Shown: piece after piece, positions 1-7,950 of the stretch
Layout of the letters: each line of letters starts with the position of its first letter
Position numbering within the stretch: position 1 is the stretch's first letter
Assembly (NCBI GenBank): GCA_943323675.2
Contig: CALPIR020000004.1
Span: forward strand, 1 to 29,405
Direction: 5' to 3'
Length of the DNA: 29,405 nt
Source of the DNA: Chitinophaga pinensis
GTDB lineage: Bacteria; Bacteroidota; Bacteroidia; UKL13-3
Position numbers and translations under genes: made by a program
Notes under the pieces: generated by a model
Databases searched by the model: none
The model's input: the letters and a program-made list of their open reading frames with translations, nothing else
What the model was told of the DNA's origin: nothing

Positions 1-424
1 AACCACTAGACATTAACGCCATAAAAATACTTGATGCACCCGGAAGCGGAACGACCTCAATGCCTTTCTCGTGTGCAATTTTTACCACATCGGCTCCTGG
101 GTCAGCAATACAAGGTAAACCAGCATCGGTAATTATACCAACATCAAATCCGTGTTTAAACATGTCGGTAATTTCACGCATATCCTCTGCCTTACTGTGT
201 TCGTTCCATAAAAGTATGGTTAACTCTTGTTGTGGTGATTCTAATTTAAGCTTATTGATTAAGCTACGGGCTATTTTTTCATTCTCAACAATAAAATATT
301 TTAAGTGGTGAACTTGTTGACGCACAAAATCTGCAATAAAATCTGAAGGATTATCATCGGCTAAATAGTTGGGAATTAGCAATAAACGAGTTTTTCTTGG
401 GGTATTTGTCGATGAATTGTTCAT
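1..424 (-). CDS. rsmI: RsmI-family SAM-dependent methyltransferase, 5' part (cut by window edge)
   Basis: The ATG is at 424-422 and the frame stays open to base 1, giving the first 141 residues. The translation has a tetrapyrrole/RsmI-type methylase signature, GIITDAGLPCIADPG, followed by EVVPLPGASS. In this family these segments form the SAM-binding region. RsmI proper 2'-O-methylates C1402 of 16S rRNA. Bacteroidota often carry a second, shorter relative whose motif reads DAGLPCIADPG rather than DAGTPxISDPG, as here, so this may be that paralogue with an unproven target. The C-terminal part lies outside the window. It is divergent from ppiD with 135 bp between the two starts. Family assignment is firm; the exact substrate is not. 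Confidence 0.8.
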   Translation of the reverse strand, partial: MNNSSTNTPRKTRLLLIPNYLADDNPSDFIADFVRQQVHHLKYFIVENEKIARSLINKLKLESPQQELTILLWNEHSKAEDMREITDMFKHGFDVGIITDAGLPCIADPGADVVKIAHEKGIEVVPLPGASSIFMALMSSG

Positions 425-485
425 GTTTACTTACGAATTGTTTGCAAAGTTTTGATTTTAAAGCTATCCTGCAAGCTAAATTTTG

Positions 486-516
486 TTGCTTTATACGATT
501 AACAAATTTATTTTCG
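486..516 (+). promoter_or_regulatory. Candidate ppiD promoter
   Basis: A TTG at 486-488 is followed after 20 bases by TATTTTCG at 509-516, one mismatch from the Bacteroidota -7 consensus TAnnTTTG. The predicted start of transcription is near 522, leaving a leader of about 38 bases before the ATG at 560. Pattern match only. Confidence 0.4.
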
Positions 517-559
517 CTCGCTTATAAAAATTGAACAATAATAAATAACTAGATACAAC

Positions 560-2668
560 ATGTCGATATTAGAGAAAATCAGAAACAGATCGGGCTTAGC
601 CATAGTAGTAGTTGGCGGGGCTTTAGCACTATTTGTAATTTCGGATGCGCTACAAAGCAACAGTCGTATTTTTGGCGGTTCGCAAAGTACAAGCGTAGGT
701 GTAATTGATGGCGAAGAGATAGGTGTAAAGGCTTTCGAAGCTAAAGTTACAGAAAACACAGAGTTAACACGCCAACAAATGGGACCAGATGCCCCAATGG
801 ATCAAAATACCATTGATATGGTGCGTGAACAAACCTGGAGCCAAATGGTTATGGAAGGAATTATGGATGGCGAATACGAAGACCTTGGCGTTAAAGTAAC
901 CAATGAAGAATTAATAGATATGTTTGTTGGAGACAATATCCATCCACAAGTAAAGCAATCATTCACCAATCCACAAACGGGTGTTTTCGATAAGTCAATG
1001 GTAATTAGCAACCTAAAACAAATTAACGAAAAAGGAGATGCTGATGCTAAAAAACGTTTACATGACTTTGAAACCTACTTATTGAAAGATGCATTAACTA
1101 AAAAATACTATGGTTTAATCCGTAAGGGCGTTTATGCAACTTCTTTGGAGGCAAAATCATTATACACCAATCGCTCTAAAACGGTTGATGTTGATGCAGT
1201 AGCTTTAAATTATTTCAGCATTCCGGATTCTAGTATCACTACCGAAGAAAGCGACCTAAAAGCATACATGAATAAAAACATGAAGAAATATGCTGAAAAA
1301 GAAAACAGCCGTAAATTGGACTTTTTAATGTTTGATGCTGTTGCGAGTTCAACTGATACAGCAGCAGCTGAAAAGTGGGTAACAGACCAATTGGTACAAT
1401 TCGCCACTGCAACAAATGATACTTTATATGTTGATGCAAACAGTGATATTAAATTCGATCCAACAGCTAAGCCTCGCTCAGGATACCCTGAAGAGATAGC
1501 AGGTCGTTTGTTCCGCGATTCAGTTGGTGCTATAGTTGGACCAATTTTTAGCGAAGGCAAGTATAATATTTATAAAATTATAGGAACAAAACAAGACAGT
1601 GTTTACCAGATGCGTGCAAGCCATATTTTGTTTAAGACAGAGAATGGCGATACCATTGCAACCGTTAAAAAAGCCAACGAAGTAATGGCTCAAATTAAAG
1701 GCGGTGCAGATTTTAGTGCCATGGCAGCGCAATATGGAACAGATGGAACAGCACAACGTGGTGGCGATTTAGGATGGTTTAGCGAAGGCCAAATGGTTAA
1801 AGAATTTAATAATGCGGTATTAGCTGGTAAAAAAGGTGATATGCTTGTATTAAAAACACAATTTGGCGTTCATATCTTAAAAATTACAGAAGATAAATCG
1901 AAGAAGTTAGTTTGTGCAGGTGTATTAAGTCATGCTATTCAACCAAGCGAAGCAACTACCTCTACAGCCTACAATGCTGCAAGTCAATTTGTAGCAAATT
2001 GTAATAATGCCGAGGCGTTTGAAAAATTAATTGCTGATCAAAAATTAATAAAAAGAACTGCTGAATTTGTTCGTGAAAACGACAAACAATTGGGTGGTGT
2101 AACAGAAGCACGTGAAGCAGTACGTTGGGCATTTAATGCTAAAAAGGGAGACATCTCTGAGGTATTCTCAATAAATGATAAGTTTATCGTAGCGGTTTTA
2201 ACAGCAGTTCGTGAAAAAGGTAATGCAGATTTCGAAACAGTAAAAGCACGTGTTGAAGCTGATTATCGTAAAGAGAAAAAAGCTGAACAACTTTTAGAAA
2301 AAGCAACAAGTGCATTAACCGGTGCTAACAACATTCAAGATGTGGCTGCCAAATTACAGCTGAGCATCACTCCAATAACAGGACAATCTTTTGATAATAA
2401 CAACATTGCTTATATTGGTCCTGACAATGTAATGGTAGGTACTTTGTTTGGCACAAAAGCCACAGGCAAAATAACTGGACCATTAAAAGGTGATAACGCT
2501 GTATACATTTATGCGATAAATAAAGTAACAGAAGCTCCAGTAATTACAGATTTCAGTATATTTAAAAATGAAGTTCAAACTCAGTTATCTCAACGTATAG
2601 AATACGCAACTTTTGAAACATTAAAAGAGTTGAAAAAAGTACAAGATAACAGACATAAATTTTACTAA
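560..2668 (+). CDS. ppiD: Peptidylprolyl isomerase, PpiD/SurA type
   Basis: The 702-residue protein has a short cytoplasmic N-terminus, one membrane anchor at about residues 12-32 (rich in V, A, G, L) and a long periplasmic part. A parvulin (PpiC) domain spans about residues 350-445. It shows the family landmarks MRASHILFKT at its start, then GGDLGWFSEGQM and FGVHILKI. SurA/PpiD-like chaperone regions lie on both sides. Members of this family assist folding of envelope proteins as membrane-anchored periplasmic chaperones. The length of about 700 is usual for Bacteroidota and longer than E. coli PpiD (623). The alpha/beta hydrolase gene follows after 11 bases, so the two are probably co-transcribed. 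Fit to the family is strong. Client proteins are unknown, and catalytic activity of the parvulin domain is inferred. Confidence 0.93.
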   Translation: MSILEKIRNRSGLAIVVVGGALALFVISDALQSNSRIFGGSQSTSVGVIDGEEIGVKAFEAKVTENTELTRQQMGPDAPMDQNTIDMVREQTWSQMVMEGIMDGEYEDLGVKVTNEELIDMFVGDNIHPQVKQSFTNPQTGVFDKSMVISNLKQINEKGDADAKKRLHDFETYLLKDALTKKYYGLIRKGVYATSLEAKSLYTNRSKTVDVDAVALNYFSIPDSSITTEESDLKAYMNKNMKKYAEKENSRKLDFLMFDAVASSTDTAAAEKWVTDQLVQFATATNDTLYVDANSDIKFDPTAKPRSGYPEEIAGRLFRDSVGAIVGPIFSEGKYNIYKIIGTKQDSVYQMRASHILFKTENGDTIATVKKANEVMAQIKGGADFSAMAAQYGTDGTAQRGGDLGWFSEGQMVKEFNNAVLAGKKGDMLVLKTQFGVHILKITEDKSKKLVCAGVLSHAIQPSEATTSTAYNAASQFVANCNNAEAFEKLIADQKLIKRTAEFVRENDKQLGGVTEAREAVRWAFNAKKGDISEVFSINDKFIVAVLTAVREKGNADFETVKARVEADYRKEKKAEQLLEKATSALTGANNIQDVAAKLQLSITPITGQSFDNNNIAYIGPDNVMVGTLFGTKATGKITGPLKGDNAVYIYAINKVTEAPVITDFSIFKNEVQTQLSQRIEYATFETLKELKKVQDNRHKFY

Positions 2669-2679
2669 CATCTAATTAT

Positions 2680-3426
2680 ATGTTACACTACACTGCAGCC
2701 GGAAAAGGCAAAACAGTAGTGCTACTTCACGGATTTTGCGAAAACAACACCTGCTTCGATAAGCAGGTGTTGTTGCTTAAAGCCCATTGTAAAATAATCA
2801 CCCCTGATTTACCTGGAGCAGGACAATCAGCAGTACAAACCAATACAACCATGGAACGCATGGCTGATGCAGTATATGAATTATTGGTTGATTTAGGAGA
2901 ACATGATGTAGTAATGATTGGTCATAGCATGGGCGGTTACGTAACACTGGCCTTCGCTAAAAAATATGGTCATATGCTTTCCTCCTTTGGCTTGTTACAC
3001 AGCACTGCAAAATCTGATACTGAGGAGCGAAAGTTAAAACGCGATCAAGCTAAAAGGCTAATAACAGAAAAGGGAGCATCGTTTTACGCAAGAAATTTTA
3101 TCCCTCCCTTATTTCGTACTAACACGCCACAAGAGTTAATTACGCCTTACATTAAAGTGGCCGATGATTTGACAACTGAAGGCTTAAGCGAAGCTTTAAT
3201 GGCCATGAAAAACAGGGAAGACTCTTTTGCTTTTTTAGCACAAACAGCATTACCTGTTTTTTGGGGAATTGGGAAGTACGATGAACTAATTCCTCAAGAA
3301 GATATGTTGAAGCAATCTTTGCTATGCAAGCAGAGTTATGTAGCCTATTTAAATAACAGCGCACACATGGGTCATATTGAAGAGCCTGAGTTATTGGCAA
3401 ATCATATTATGCGTTTTATTTCCTGA
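2680..3426 (+). CDS. Alpha/beta-fold hydrolase
   Basis: The 248-residue protein has the full set of alpha/beta-hydrolase landmarks. These are an oxyanion-hole HGF at residues 16-18, DLPGAGQS, the nucleophile elbow GHSMGG with Ser83, an acid in GKYDELIP near residue 200, and a catalytic His in AHMGHIEEP (His229). There is no signal peptide, so it is probably cytoplasmic. The pattern resembles carboxylesterase, lactonase and BioH-like enzymes, but the substrate cannot be told from the sequence. It follows ppiD by 11 bases and precedes oxyR by 72 bases. The start ATG is the first in the frame, and the reading frame begins with MLHYTAAGKGKTVVLLHGF as expected for a complete domain. A strong hairpin lies inside its 5' part (separate entry). 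Confidence 0.85.
   Translation: MLHYTAAGKGKTVVLLHGFCENNTCFDKQVLLLKAHCKIITPDLPGAGQSAVQTNTTMERMADAVYELLVDLGEHDVVMIGHSMGGYVTLAFAKKYGHMLSSFGLLHSTAKSDTEERKLKRDQAKRLITEKGASFYARNFIPPLFRTNTPQELITPYIKVADDLTTEGLSEALMAMKNREDSFAFLAQTALPVFWGIGKYDELIPQEDMLKQSLLCKQSYVAYLNNSAHMGHIEEPELLANHIMRFIS
2743..2774 (+). other. Perfect 14-bp intragenic hairpin
   Basis: AACAACACCTGCTT (2743-2756) and its exact reverse complement (2761-2774) are separated by the 4-base loop CGAT. The hairpin lies 63 bases after the hydrolase start codon, over residues about 22-32. No run of T follows directly, so it is not a standard intrinsic terminator. Confidence 0.75.
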
Positions 3427-3451
3427 TAATTATTAGTGTGAAATCTGATAA

Positions 3452-3500
3452 ATATCAACAAAATCTATATAAAGTAAATTTGTATTAGTTTTGTTGATAT
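3452..3500 (+). promoter_or_regulatory. oxyR promoter flanked by a 12-bp perfect inverted repeat (candidate operator)
   Basis: ATATCAACAAAA at 3452-3463 is repeated as its exact reverse complement at 3489-3500, with 25 bases between. Between the arms lies TAAATTTG (3475-3482), a perfect TAnnTTTG -7 box. The right arm covers the first two bases of the oxyR start codon. LysR-type regulators usually repress their own promoter by binding interrupted inverted repeats, so this is a candidate autoregulatory site. No TTG is seen at the usual -33 distance. Confidence 0.55.
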
Positions 3501-4437
3501 GACAATTACACAACTTGAATACGTTATAGCGGTTGATACCCATGGTAACTTTTTAACCGCTGCCGAAAAATGTTCAGTAAGTCAGCCAGCATTAAGCATG
3601 CAAATTCAAAAGTTAGAGCGTGAACTCGGTATTAGAATTTTTGATAGAAGTAGGCAACCAGTAGTAGCTACAGAAATTGGCATACGCATAATACAACAAG
3701 CAAGAGAAGTTATTAAACAATGTAACCGATTAACAGAAGTTGTTAACGAAGATAAAAAAGGTGAATTGGCAGGGCAACTTAGAATTGGAATTATACCTAC
3801 AATAGCGCCTTATGTTTTGCCATTGTTTTTGGTCGATTTCATGAAAAATCATCCAAAAGTAAATATAGAAATTATAGAAGTTACCACTACGCAAATTTTA
3901 CAACAGCTTAAAAATGATCAATTAGATTGTGGTATTATGGCCACACCTATTGACGCAGGTTATTTGCAATACAAACCTTTATTTTATGAACCGCTAGTGG
4001 CATACATGAGCGATGATAATAAATTATTTAGCAAAAAAACTTTGGTGCCGGATGATATTGACCCCACTGAAACTTGGATACTAAATGAAGGACATTGTTT
4101 GCGTAACCAAGTTTTAAACCTTTGTACAGGAAATAAAGGAAACTCGAAAAATAAACAGTTTCAATACCATACAGGCAGCCTAGAAACACTTAAAAGAATG
4201 GTGGAAATAAACAGTGGGATAACCATATTACCTGAATTAAGTATTTTTGACTTTAATGATGAGCAAATGGAGCGTGTAAGGTACTTCAAAAAACCAGATC
4301 CAGTTCGAGAGATTAGTATGGTGATCCATCGGGTTGACTTGAAAAAACAGTTGATTGAAAGTTTTACAACCGCGTTGCTTGCAGCAATACCCACACGCAT
4401 GAAAAAAGACAGGGAAAAAGTAGTGATTGAGTTTTAA
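3499..4437 (+). CDS. oxyR: Hydrogen-peroxide sensor/regulator OxyR (LysR family)
   Basis: The 312-residue protein has an N-terminal winged-helix DNA-binding domain (residues 1-60, with the motif SQPALSMQIQKLE) and a substrate-binding-like regulatory domain (about 90-300). The key evidence is EGHCLRNQVLNLC, in which Cys200 and Cys209 match the redox pair Cys199/Cys208 of E. coli OxyR, including the HCLRxQ context. In that family peroxide forms a disulfide between these two cysteines and switches on catalase, alkyl hydroperoxide reductase and similar genes. No such target gene is in this window. A perfect inverted repeat spans its promoter. It ends 2 bases before the stop of the opposing small membrane protein gene. 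Confidence 0.92.
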   Translation: MTITQLEYVIAVDTHGNFLTAAEKCSVSQPALSMQIQKLERELGIRIFDRSRQPVVATEIGIRIIQQAREVIKQCNRLTEVVNEDKKGELAGQLRIGIIPTIAPYVLPLFLVDFMKNHPKVNIEIIEVTTTQILQQLKNDQLDCGIMATPIDAGYLQYKPLFYEPLVAYMSDDNKLFSKKTLVPDDIDPTETWILNEGHCLRNQVLNLCTGNKGNSKNKQFQYHTGSLETLKRMVEINSGITILPELSIFDFNDEQMERVRYFKKPDPVREISMVIHRVDLKKQLIESFTTALLAAIPTRMKKDREKVVIEF

Positions 4438-4439
4438 GA

Positions 4440-4709
4440 CTATTTCTTTTCGCGATTCACCTTATCTAATTCAGGTGTTGCATGGATACGAGCCAAAAAT
4501 GTGGTAGTGCCCTGCTTTACCCAAATACGTGAAGCCAAAATCACCCCTACAACAAGTCCAAACAACAGCATGCTTACCGATAATACTAGGCCTAATGTTC
4601 CCGATACATACAGGTAAATAATTATGGCTATAACTACGGCTATTAAAAAAGGTGATGCAATAATTTTCAACCAACTACATACATCAATTAAAAACGCCAA
4701 TACTTTCAT
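4440..4709 (-). CDS. Small two-helix membrane protein of unknown function
   Basis: This is an 89-residue protein when started at the ATG at 4709-4707; the frame can be extended 8 codons upstream to a TTG, but the ATG is more natural. It has two hydrophobic segments, at about residues 15-34 and 38-58, and a charged C-terminal tail ending in DKVNREKK. I do not recognise a family. It is tail-to-tail with oxyR (2-base gap) and divergent from the ECF sigma gene. It is a single gene with no partner in the same orientation. A real gene is likely, judging from the clean membrane topology, but there is no functional evidence. Confidence 0.65.
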   Translation of the reverse strand: MKVLAFLIDVCSWLKIIASPFLIAVVIAIIIYLYVSGTLGLVLSVSMLLFGLVVGVILASRIWVKQGTTTFLARIHATPELDKVNREKK

Positions 4710-4797
4710 TTGGTATATTTTTATTTTAACCAAATTACATGTTGACTATGTGTAAATCAAAAAAGCACTTGTAAATTTTTATTGTCCTGAATTTCAA

Positions 4798-4805
4798 TAC
4801 ATTTG
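4798..4805 (+). promoter_or_regulatory. TAnnTTTG box upstream of the ECF sigma gene
   Basis: TACATTTG matches the primary-sigma -7 consensus of Bacteroidota, 60 bases before the ATG. TTG triplets are present upstream, but at 13 and 26 bases rather than 17-23, so support is partial. Confidence 0.3.
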
Positions 4806-4825
4806 AAGTAATGCTTTTAGGGCAT

Positions 4826-4852
4826 GTAACTTATAACCTGTCTGAAACGTAT
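4826..4852 (+). promoter_or_regulatory. Candidate ECF-type promoter (autoregulatory)
   Basis: GTAACTT (4826-4832), 15 bases, then CGTAT (4848-4852) resembles the usual ECF layout of an AAC -35 core and a CGT -10 core about 17 bases apart. It sits just before the sigma gene start at 4866. ECF sigma factors commonly drive their own operon. The site is proposed by pattern only. Confidence 0.4.
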
Positions 4853-4865
4853 AACCACAGACTCA

Positions 4866-5351
4866 ATGACAGTAACAGAATACAACAGTTGTGTTAATCA
4901 ATATGCTGATGGTGTATTTCGCTTTATACTCAAAAATATAAAAGATGAGGATAAGGCCAAGGACATAGTGCAGGATGCATTCGAAAAACTATGGATTAAA
5001 CTAACAGACATTGATGCAGTAACTGTAAAATCATACTTATTTACAATTGCTTACAATACCATGTTAGATACCATTAGACGTGACAAATTTGTTGGTGATT
5101 TTGAAAGTGTAAAAGACAAAAACTTTATAACATATAATAATTATAATGATGTAAAGGAAATTTTGAATGAAGCACTCTCTAGACTAAACGATATACAGCG
5201 TGCTGTAATTTTACTTCGCGACTATGAAGGATATAATTACAACGAAATAGGAAAAATTACAGGATTAAGTGAGAGCCAGGTTAAAGTGTACATTTATCGT
5301 GCACGCATTATTTTAAAAGAGTACATCGGGAATTTATATCAAGTGATATGA
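4866..5351 (+). CDS. ECF (extracytoplasmic function) RNA polymerase sigma factor
   Basis: The 161-residue protein has sigma region 2 at about residues 8-75 (DEDKAKDIVQDAFEKLWIKL, then SYLFTIAYNTMLDTIRR) and region 4 at about 105-158 (LSRLNDIQRAVILLRDYEGY, then SESQVKVYIYRARIILKEY). It has no sigma-1 or sigma-3 regions, as is normal for the ECF group. The stop overlaps the start of the next gene by 4 bases (ATGA), the usual coupling of an ECF sigma to its anti-sigma. The third gene in the row is a surface protein, so the set probably adjusts the cell envelope. The inducing signal is unknown. Confidence 0.93.
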   Translation: MTVTEYNSCVNQYADGVFRFILKNIKDEDKAKDIVQDAFEKLWIKLTDIDAVTVKSYLFTIAYNTMLDTIRRDKFVGDFESVKDKNFITYNNYNDVKEILNEALSRLNDIQRAVILLRDYEGYNYNEIGKITGLSESQVKVYIYRARIILKEYIGNLYQVI

Positions 5352-6343
5352 GTATAAACAGAAACAATTATGAGTCTTACCTAATAGATTACCTTGATGG
5401 AACTTTACATCCATTTCAAGTGGCTGAGGTATTATTGTTTTTAGATCAAAATAATGATATAAAAGAAGAATTTGACAACCTAAATAGTGCCGTTTTACTA
5501 AATACAGAAACATACTTCGATAGCAGCTTCCTTTTAAAATCAGAACAAGACCGTAACCAACTCTTACTAATTAAAGAAATTGAATCTGACTTATCAAACC
5601 TGGAGGCTATTGAACTCCAAAATGCCATCAAACAAAATCCCAAACTAGTTGTAGCACAAGAATTAGTTACACTAACTGTGCAACAACCAGATTATAGTTT
5701 GGTATATCCAAACAAAAAAGAACTAAAAAGGTCAAACTTATCCATTGTATGGTATACACCATTGGTGAGAATAGCGTCAGTATTGGTATTATTAAGTGTT
5801 ATTGGATTTATTTATGTCAAACTTACTAAACAACAGCAACCCATTACAAACAATAAACAAAATACCAATCAAAATACCAATGCACCAATAGCTGATGAAC
5901 AAACGAAGTTAGCATCAACAAAAGCATTAAGACCAAAAGTAATTTATAATGTAACAGCACAATTAGGAGGTAATAAAGTAGTGGTAATTAACAAGGTTGT
6001 TGCCTATGCAGAAAAAGTATCTGCTATTAAACCGCATTTAATTACCATACATCTTACCGGTTATTCCAACCAACAAGTAAGCGCTTCTAAATTAAGTTTT
6101 GTTAAACAAAAAGAACAAGTACAGCAAGATCAATTTAATGAAATTAAAAGTTTATTAGTAAGAAAATTAAGACAAAACACCAACCAACTAATAGGTGAAG
6201 CCGATACCAACAAGCAAATTACATTAGTGGGTCTTATAAATAAAACAACAGGTATCGATTTAAAAATTGATAACGATACAACATCAGGACGAATCAATCA
6301 TTTTGAGTTAGCTGCACTAGGTTTGTCTTGGTCTAAAAAATAA
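5348..6343 (+). CDS. Membrane-anchored anti-sigma-like protein
   Basis: The 331-residue protein starts within the end of the sigma gene. Residues 1-50 (NNYESYLIDYLDGTL, then EVLLFLDQNNDIKEEFDNL) look like the N-terminal domain of Bacteroidota anti-sigma proteins, which sits in the cytoplasm and binds the sigma factor. There is no zinc-finger HxxxCxxC. One membrane segment lies at about residues 138-159, followed by a Q/N/T-rich linker (161-185) and a periplasmic tail of about 150 residues with no domain I recognise. The role as anti-sigma rests on the position, the overlap and the topology; it has not been shown from the sequence alone. Confidence 0.75.
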   Translation: MSINRNNYESYLIDYLDGTLHPFQVAEVLLFLDQNNDIKEEFDNLNSAVLLNTETYFDSSFLLKSEQDRNQLLLIKEIESDLSNLEAIELQNAIKQNPKLVVAQELVTLTVQQPDYSLVYPNKKELKRSNLSIVWYTPLVRIASVLVLLSVIGFIYVKLTKQQQPITNNKQNTNQNTNAPIADEQTKLASTKALRPKVIYNVTAQLGGNKVVVINKVVAYAEKVSAIKPHLITIHLTGYSNQQVSASKLSFVKQKEQVQQDQFNEIKSLLVRKLRQNTNQLIGEADTNKQITLVGLINKTTGIDLKIDNDTTSGRINHFELAALGLSWSKK

Positions 6344-6406
6344 AAAACTTAAGCTAAGGGCAAGAATTATTAACTACAAAACGTATCACTATAAAACCAA
6401 TAAAAT

Positions 6407-7870
6407 ATGAAAATTAAACTGCTAAAAACACTCGTTTTAATAGGCGCTCCGCTTATTTTTTTAAAGCCCATAAAAGCACAAAACAGCCAACCAGTTGGTG
6501 AGTTTACAAAGATAAATTTAAGTGGTATTGCAAATGTTGAATTGGTAATTGCCGATAGGTATTCGGTATACATTCAAAACAATGCCGACCGACTTATTGG
6601 CGAATTGAAGGTAATAAACAACGAGCTTCACATTGGCGAAGATTTTAGTGGAGCGGGTAGAATAAAGGTTTTTGCGAAGTTAGTAACTGATATAAAAATG
6701 GATGCTGGGGCAAAGTTAGTGTGCTTAGACACGTTGAAGTCGTCTGACCTTAACATCATCATGGATGGCGCATCAAAGGCTCATTTAATAGTATCTAATA
6801 ACAACATAAAAGTAAATATGGACGGTGGTGCAAATTTGATACTCGGTGGTAAAGCAACTAATGCAGTAATAGAAACAGATGGCGCAGTATTACTAGATGC
6901 AAGTAAGCTAACGGTTAAAAATATGAACATTGAAGCCGATGGTGGAAGCCACGCAAAAATTTTCGTGACAGAATCGTTGCATGCAAAGGCTGACGGTGCA
7001 AGTTTGGTTACTTACCAAGGGGAGCCAAAAAACAAAATATTTAGTATTGACGGTGCAGGAAAAATTAAAAGTAATACCGATGAGTTTACTGCTGATTTGA
7101 ATATTAATATACCACCATTTAAAAATATACCCGAAGCAGATACCACTCGTTTGAAAATTGGTAAACGTAAGTTTATTATTATTGATGATGATAAAGCTGA
7201 TAAGGAAAAACCTGCTGATAATAACGAAAAACGTAGACGCATGAAACGTGTATTCGCTGGATTGGAAACAGGAGTAAATGCACTAACAACATCAAGCATG
7301 AACTTTACGCATGGTAACGACTATAAATTTTTAAATACCAAAGTTGGTAGCTCATGGCTATATGGAATAAATCTTTTTGAATTTGATGGTCATATTATTA
7401 AAAACAAACTCGCTTTAACAACTGGATTAGGGTCACAGTTTAGCAATTATCATTTTGAAGGCAATTCTTACATCACACCAAATAGTGATACATTGAGCAG
7501 CACGGATGCGGGTGTAGCCCTTACTAAAAACAAACTCTACACCTATGATATAAATGTACCTTTACTAATTAAGTATGCACCAGGCAGTAAAAAAGAAGCT
7601 CATGGTGGATTTCACATTGCTGTAGGTGCAATAGTAAGATATACCGCAACAGCAAAAGTTGTAACCGAAACAACGGCCAGAGGTTCTGAAGATAGGTTAA
7701 CATTTAAAGACGATTTTAACATAAATGCTTTTAGGGTTGACGGGACTGTGAGATTGGGATACAATAAAATTAAACTGTTTGCCAACTACGCATTAACACC
7801 TTATTTTAACAACAATAAAGCTCCTGATGTTAGGGCGTTTGCCGCAGGAATTATGCTTATTGGTTTTTAA
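6407..7870 (+). CDS. Secreted GIN-domain (DUF2807) protein fused to an outer-membrane beta-barrel
   Basis: The 487-residue protein has an N-terminal signal peptide (about residues 1-24, ending at KAQ). Residues about 32-215 match the head-GIN/DUF2807 pattern: FTKINLSGIANVELV, then repeated short strands with D-G-A/G-G-A turns (MDGASKA, MDGGANL, ETDGAVL, EADGGSH, KADGAS), typical of a right-handed beta-helix. After a K/D/E-rich linker (about 240-270), residues 272-487 look like a porin-type barrel, ending in AAGIMLIGF. It is the third gene of the sigma/anti-sigma row, 63 bases downstream. A CGTAT core like that at the sigma promoter lies at 6382-6386, but no matching -35 is seen. It is probably a surface protein controlled by the ECF sigma factor; function unknown. 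Confidence 0.75.
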   Translation: MKIKLLKTLVLIGAPLIFLKPIKAQNSQPVGEFTKINLSGIANVELVIADRYSVYIQNNADRLIGELKVINNELHIGEDFSGAGRIKVFAKLVTDIKMDAGAKLVCLDTLKSSDLNIIMDGASKAHLIVSNNNIKVNMDGGANLILGGKATNAVIETDGAVLLDASKLTVKNMNIEADGGSHAKIFVTESLHAKADGASLVTYQGEPKNKIFSIDGAGKIKSNTDEFTADLNINIPPFKNIPEADTTRLKIGKRKFIIIDDDKADKEKPADNNEKRRRMKRVFAGLETGVNALTTSSMNFTHGNDYKFLNTKVGSSWLYGINLFEFDGHIIKNKLALTTGLGSQFSNYHFEGNSYITPNSDTLSSTDAGVALTKNKLYTYDINVPLLIKYAPGSKKEAHGGFHIAVGAIVRYTATAKVVTETTARGSEDRLTFKDDFNINAFRVDGTVRLGYNKIKLFANYALTPYFNNNKAPDVRAFAAGIMLIGF

Positions 7871-7896
7871 GATTACATCAACACCTAAAGAAAACT

Positions 7897-7931
7897 AAAA
7901 GGGCAGAAAATCATTGATTTTCTGCCCTTTT
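7897..7931. terminator. Bidirectional intrinsic terminator
   Basis: A 17-bp perfect inverted repeat (AAAAGGGCAGAAAATCA and its complement) is separated by a single base. The A-run on one side and T-run on the other would stop transcription from both the GIN-domain gene and metK, which converge here. Confidence 0.9.
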
Positions 7932-7950
7932 CTATAATTGACAACTGTGA

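Noticed and set aside
508..759. Open frame on the minus strand over the start of ppiD
   Set aside because: It is antisense to a clear ppiD reading frame and has no family features.
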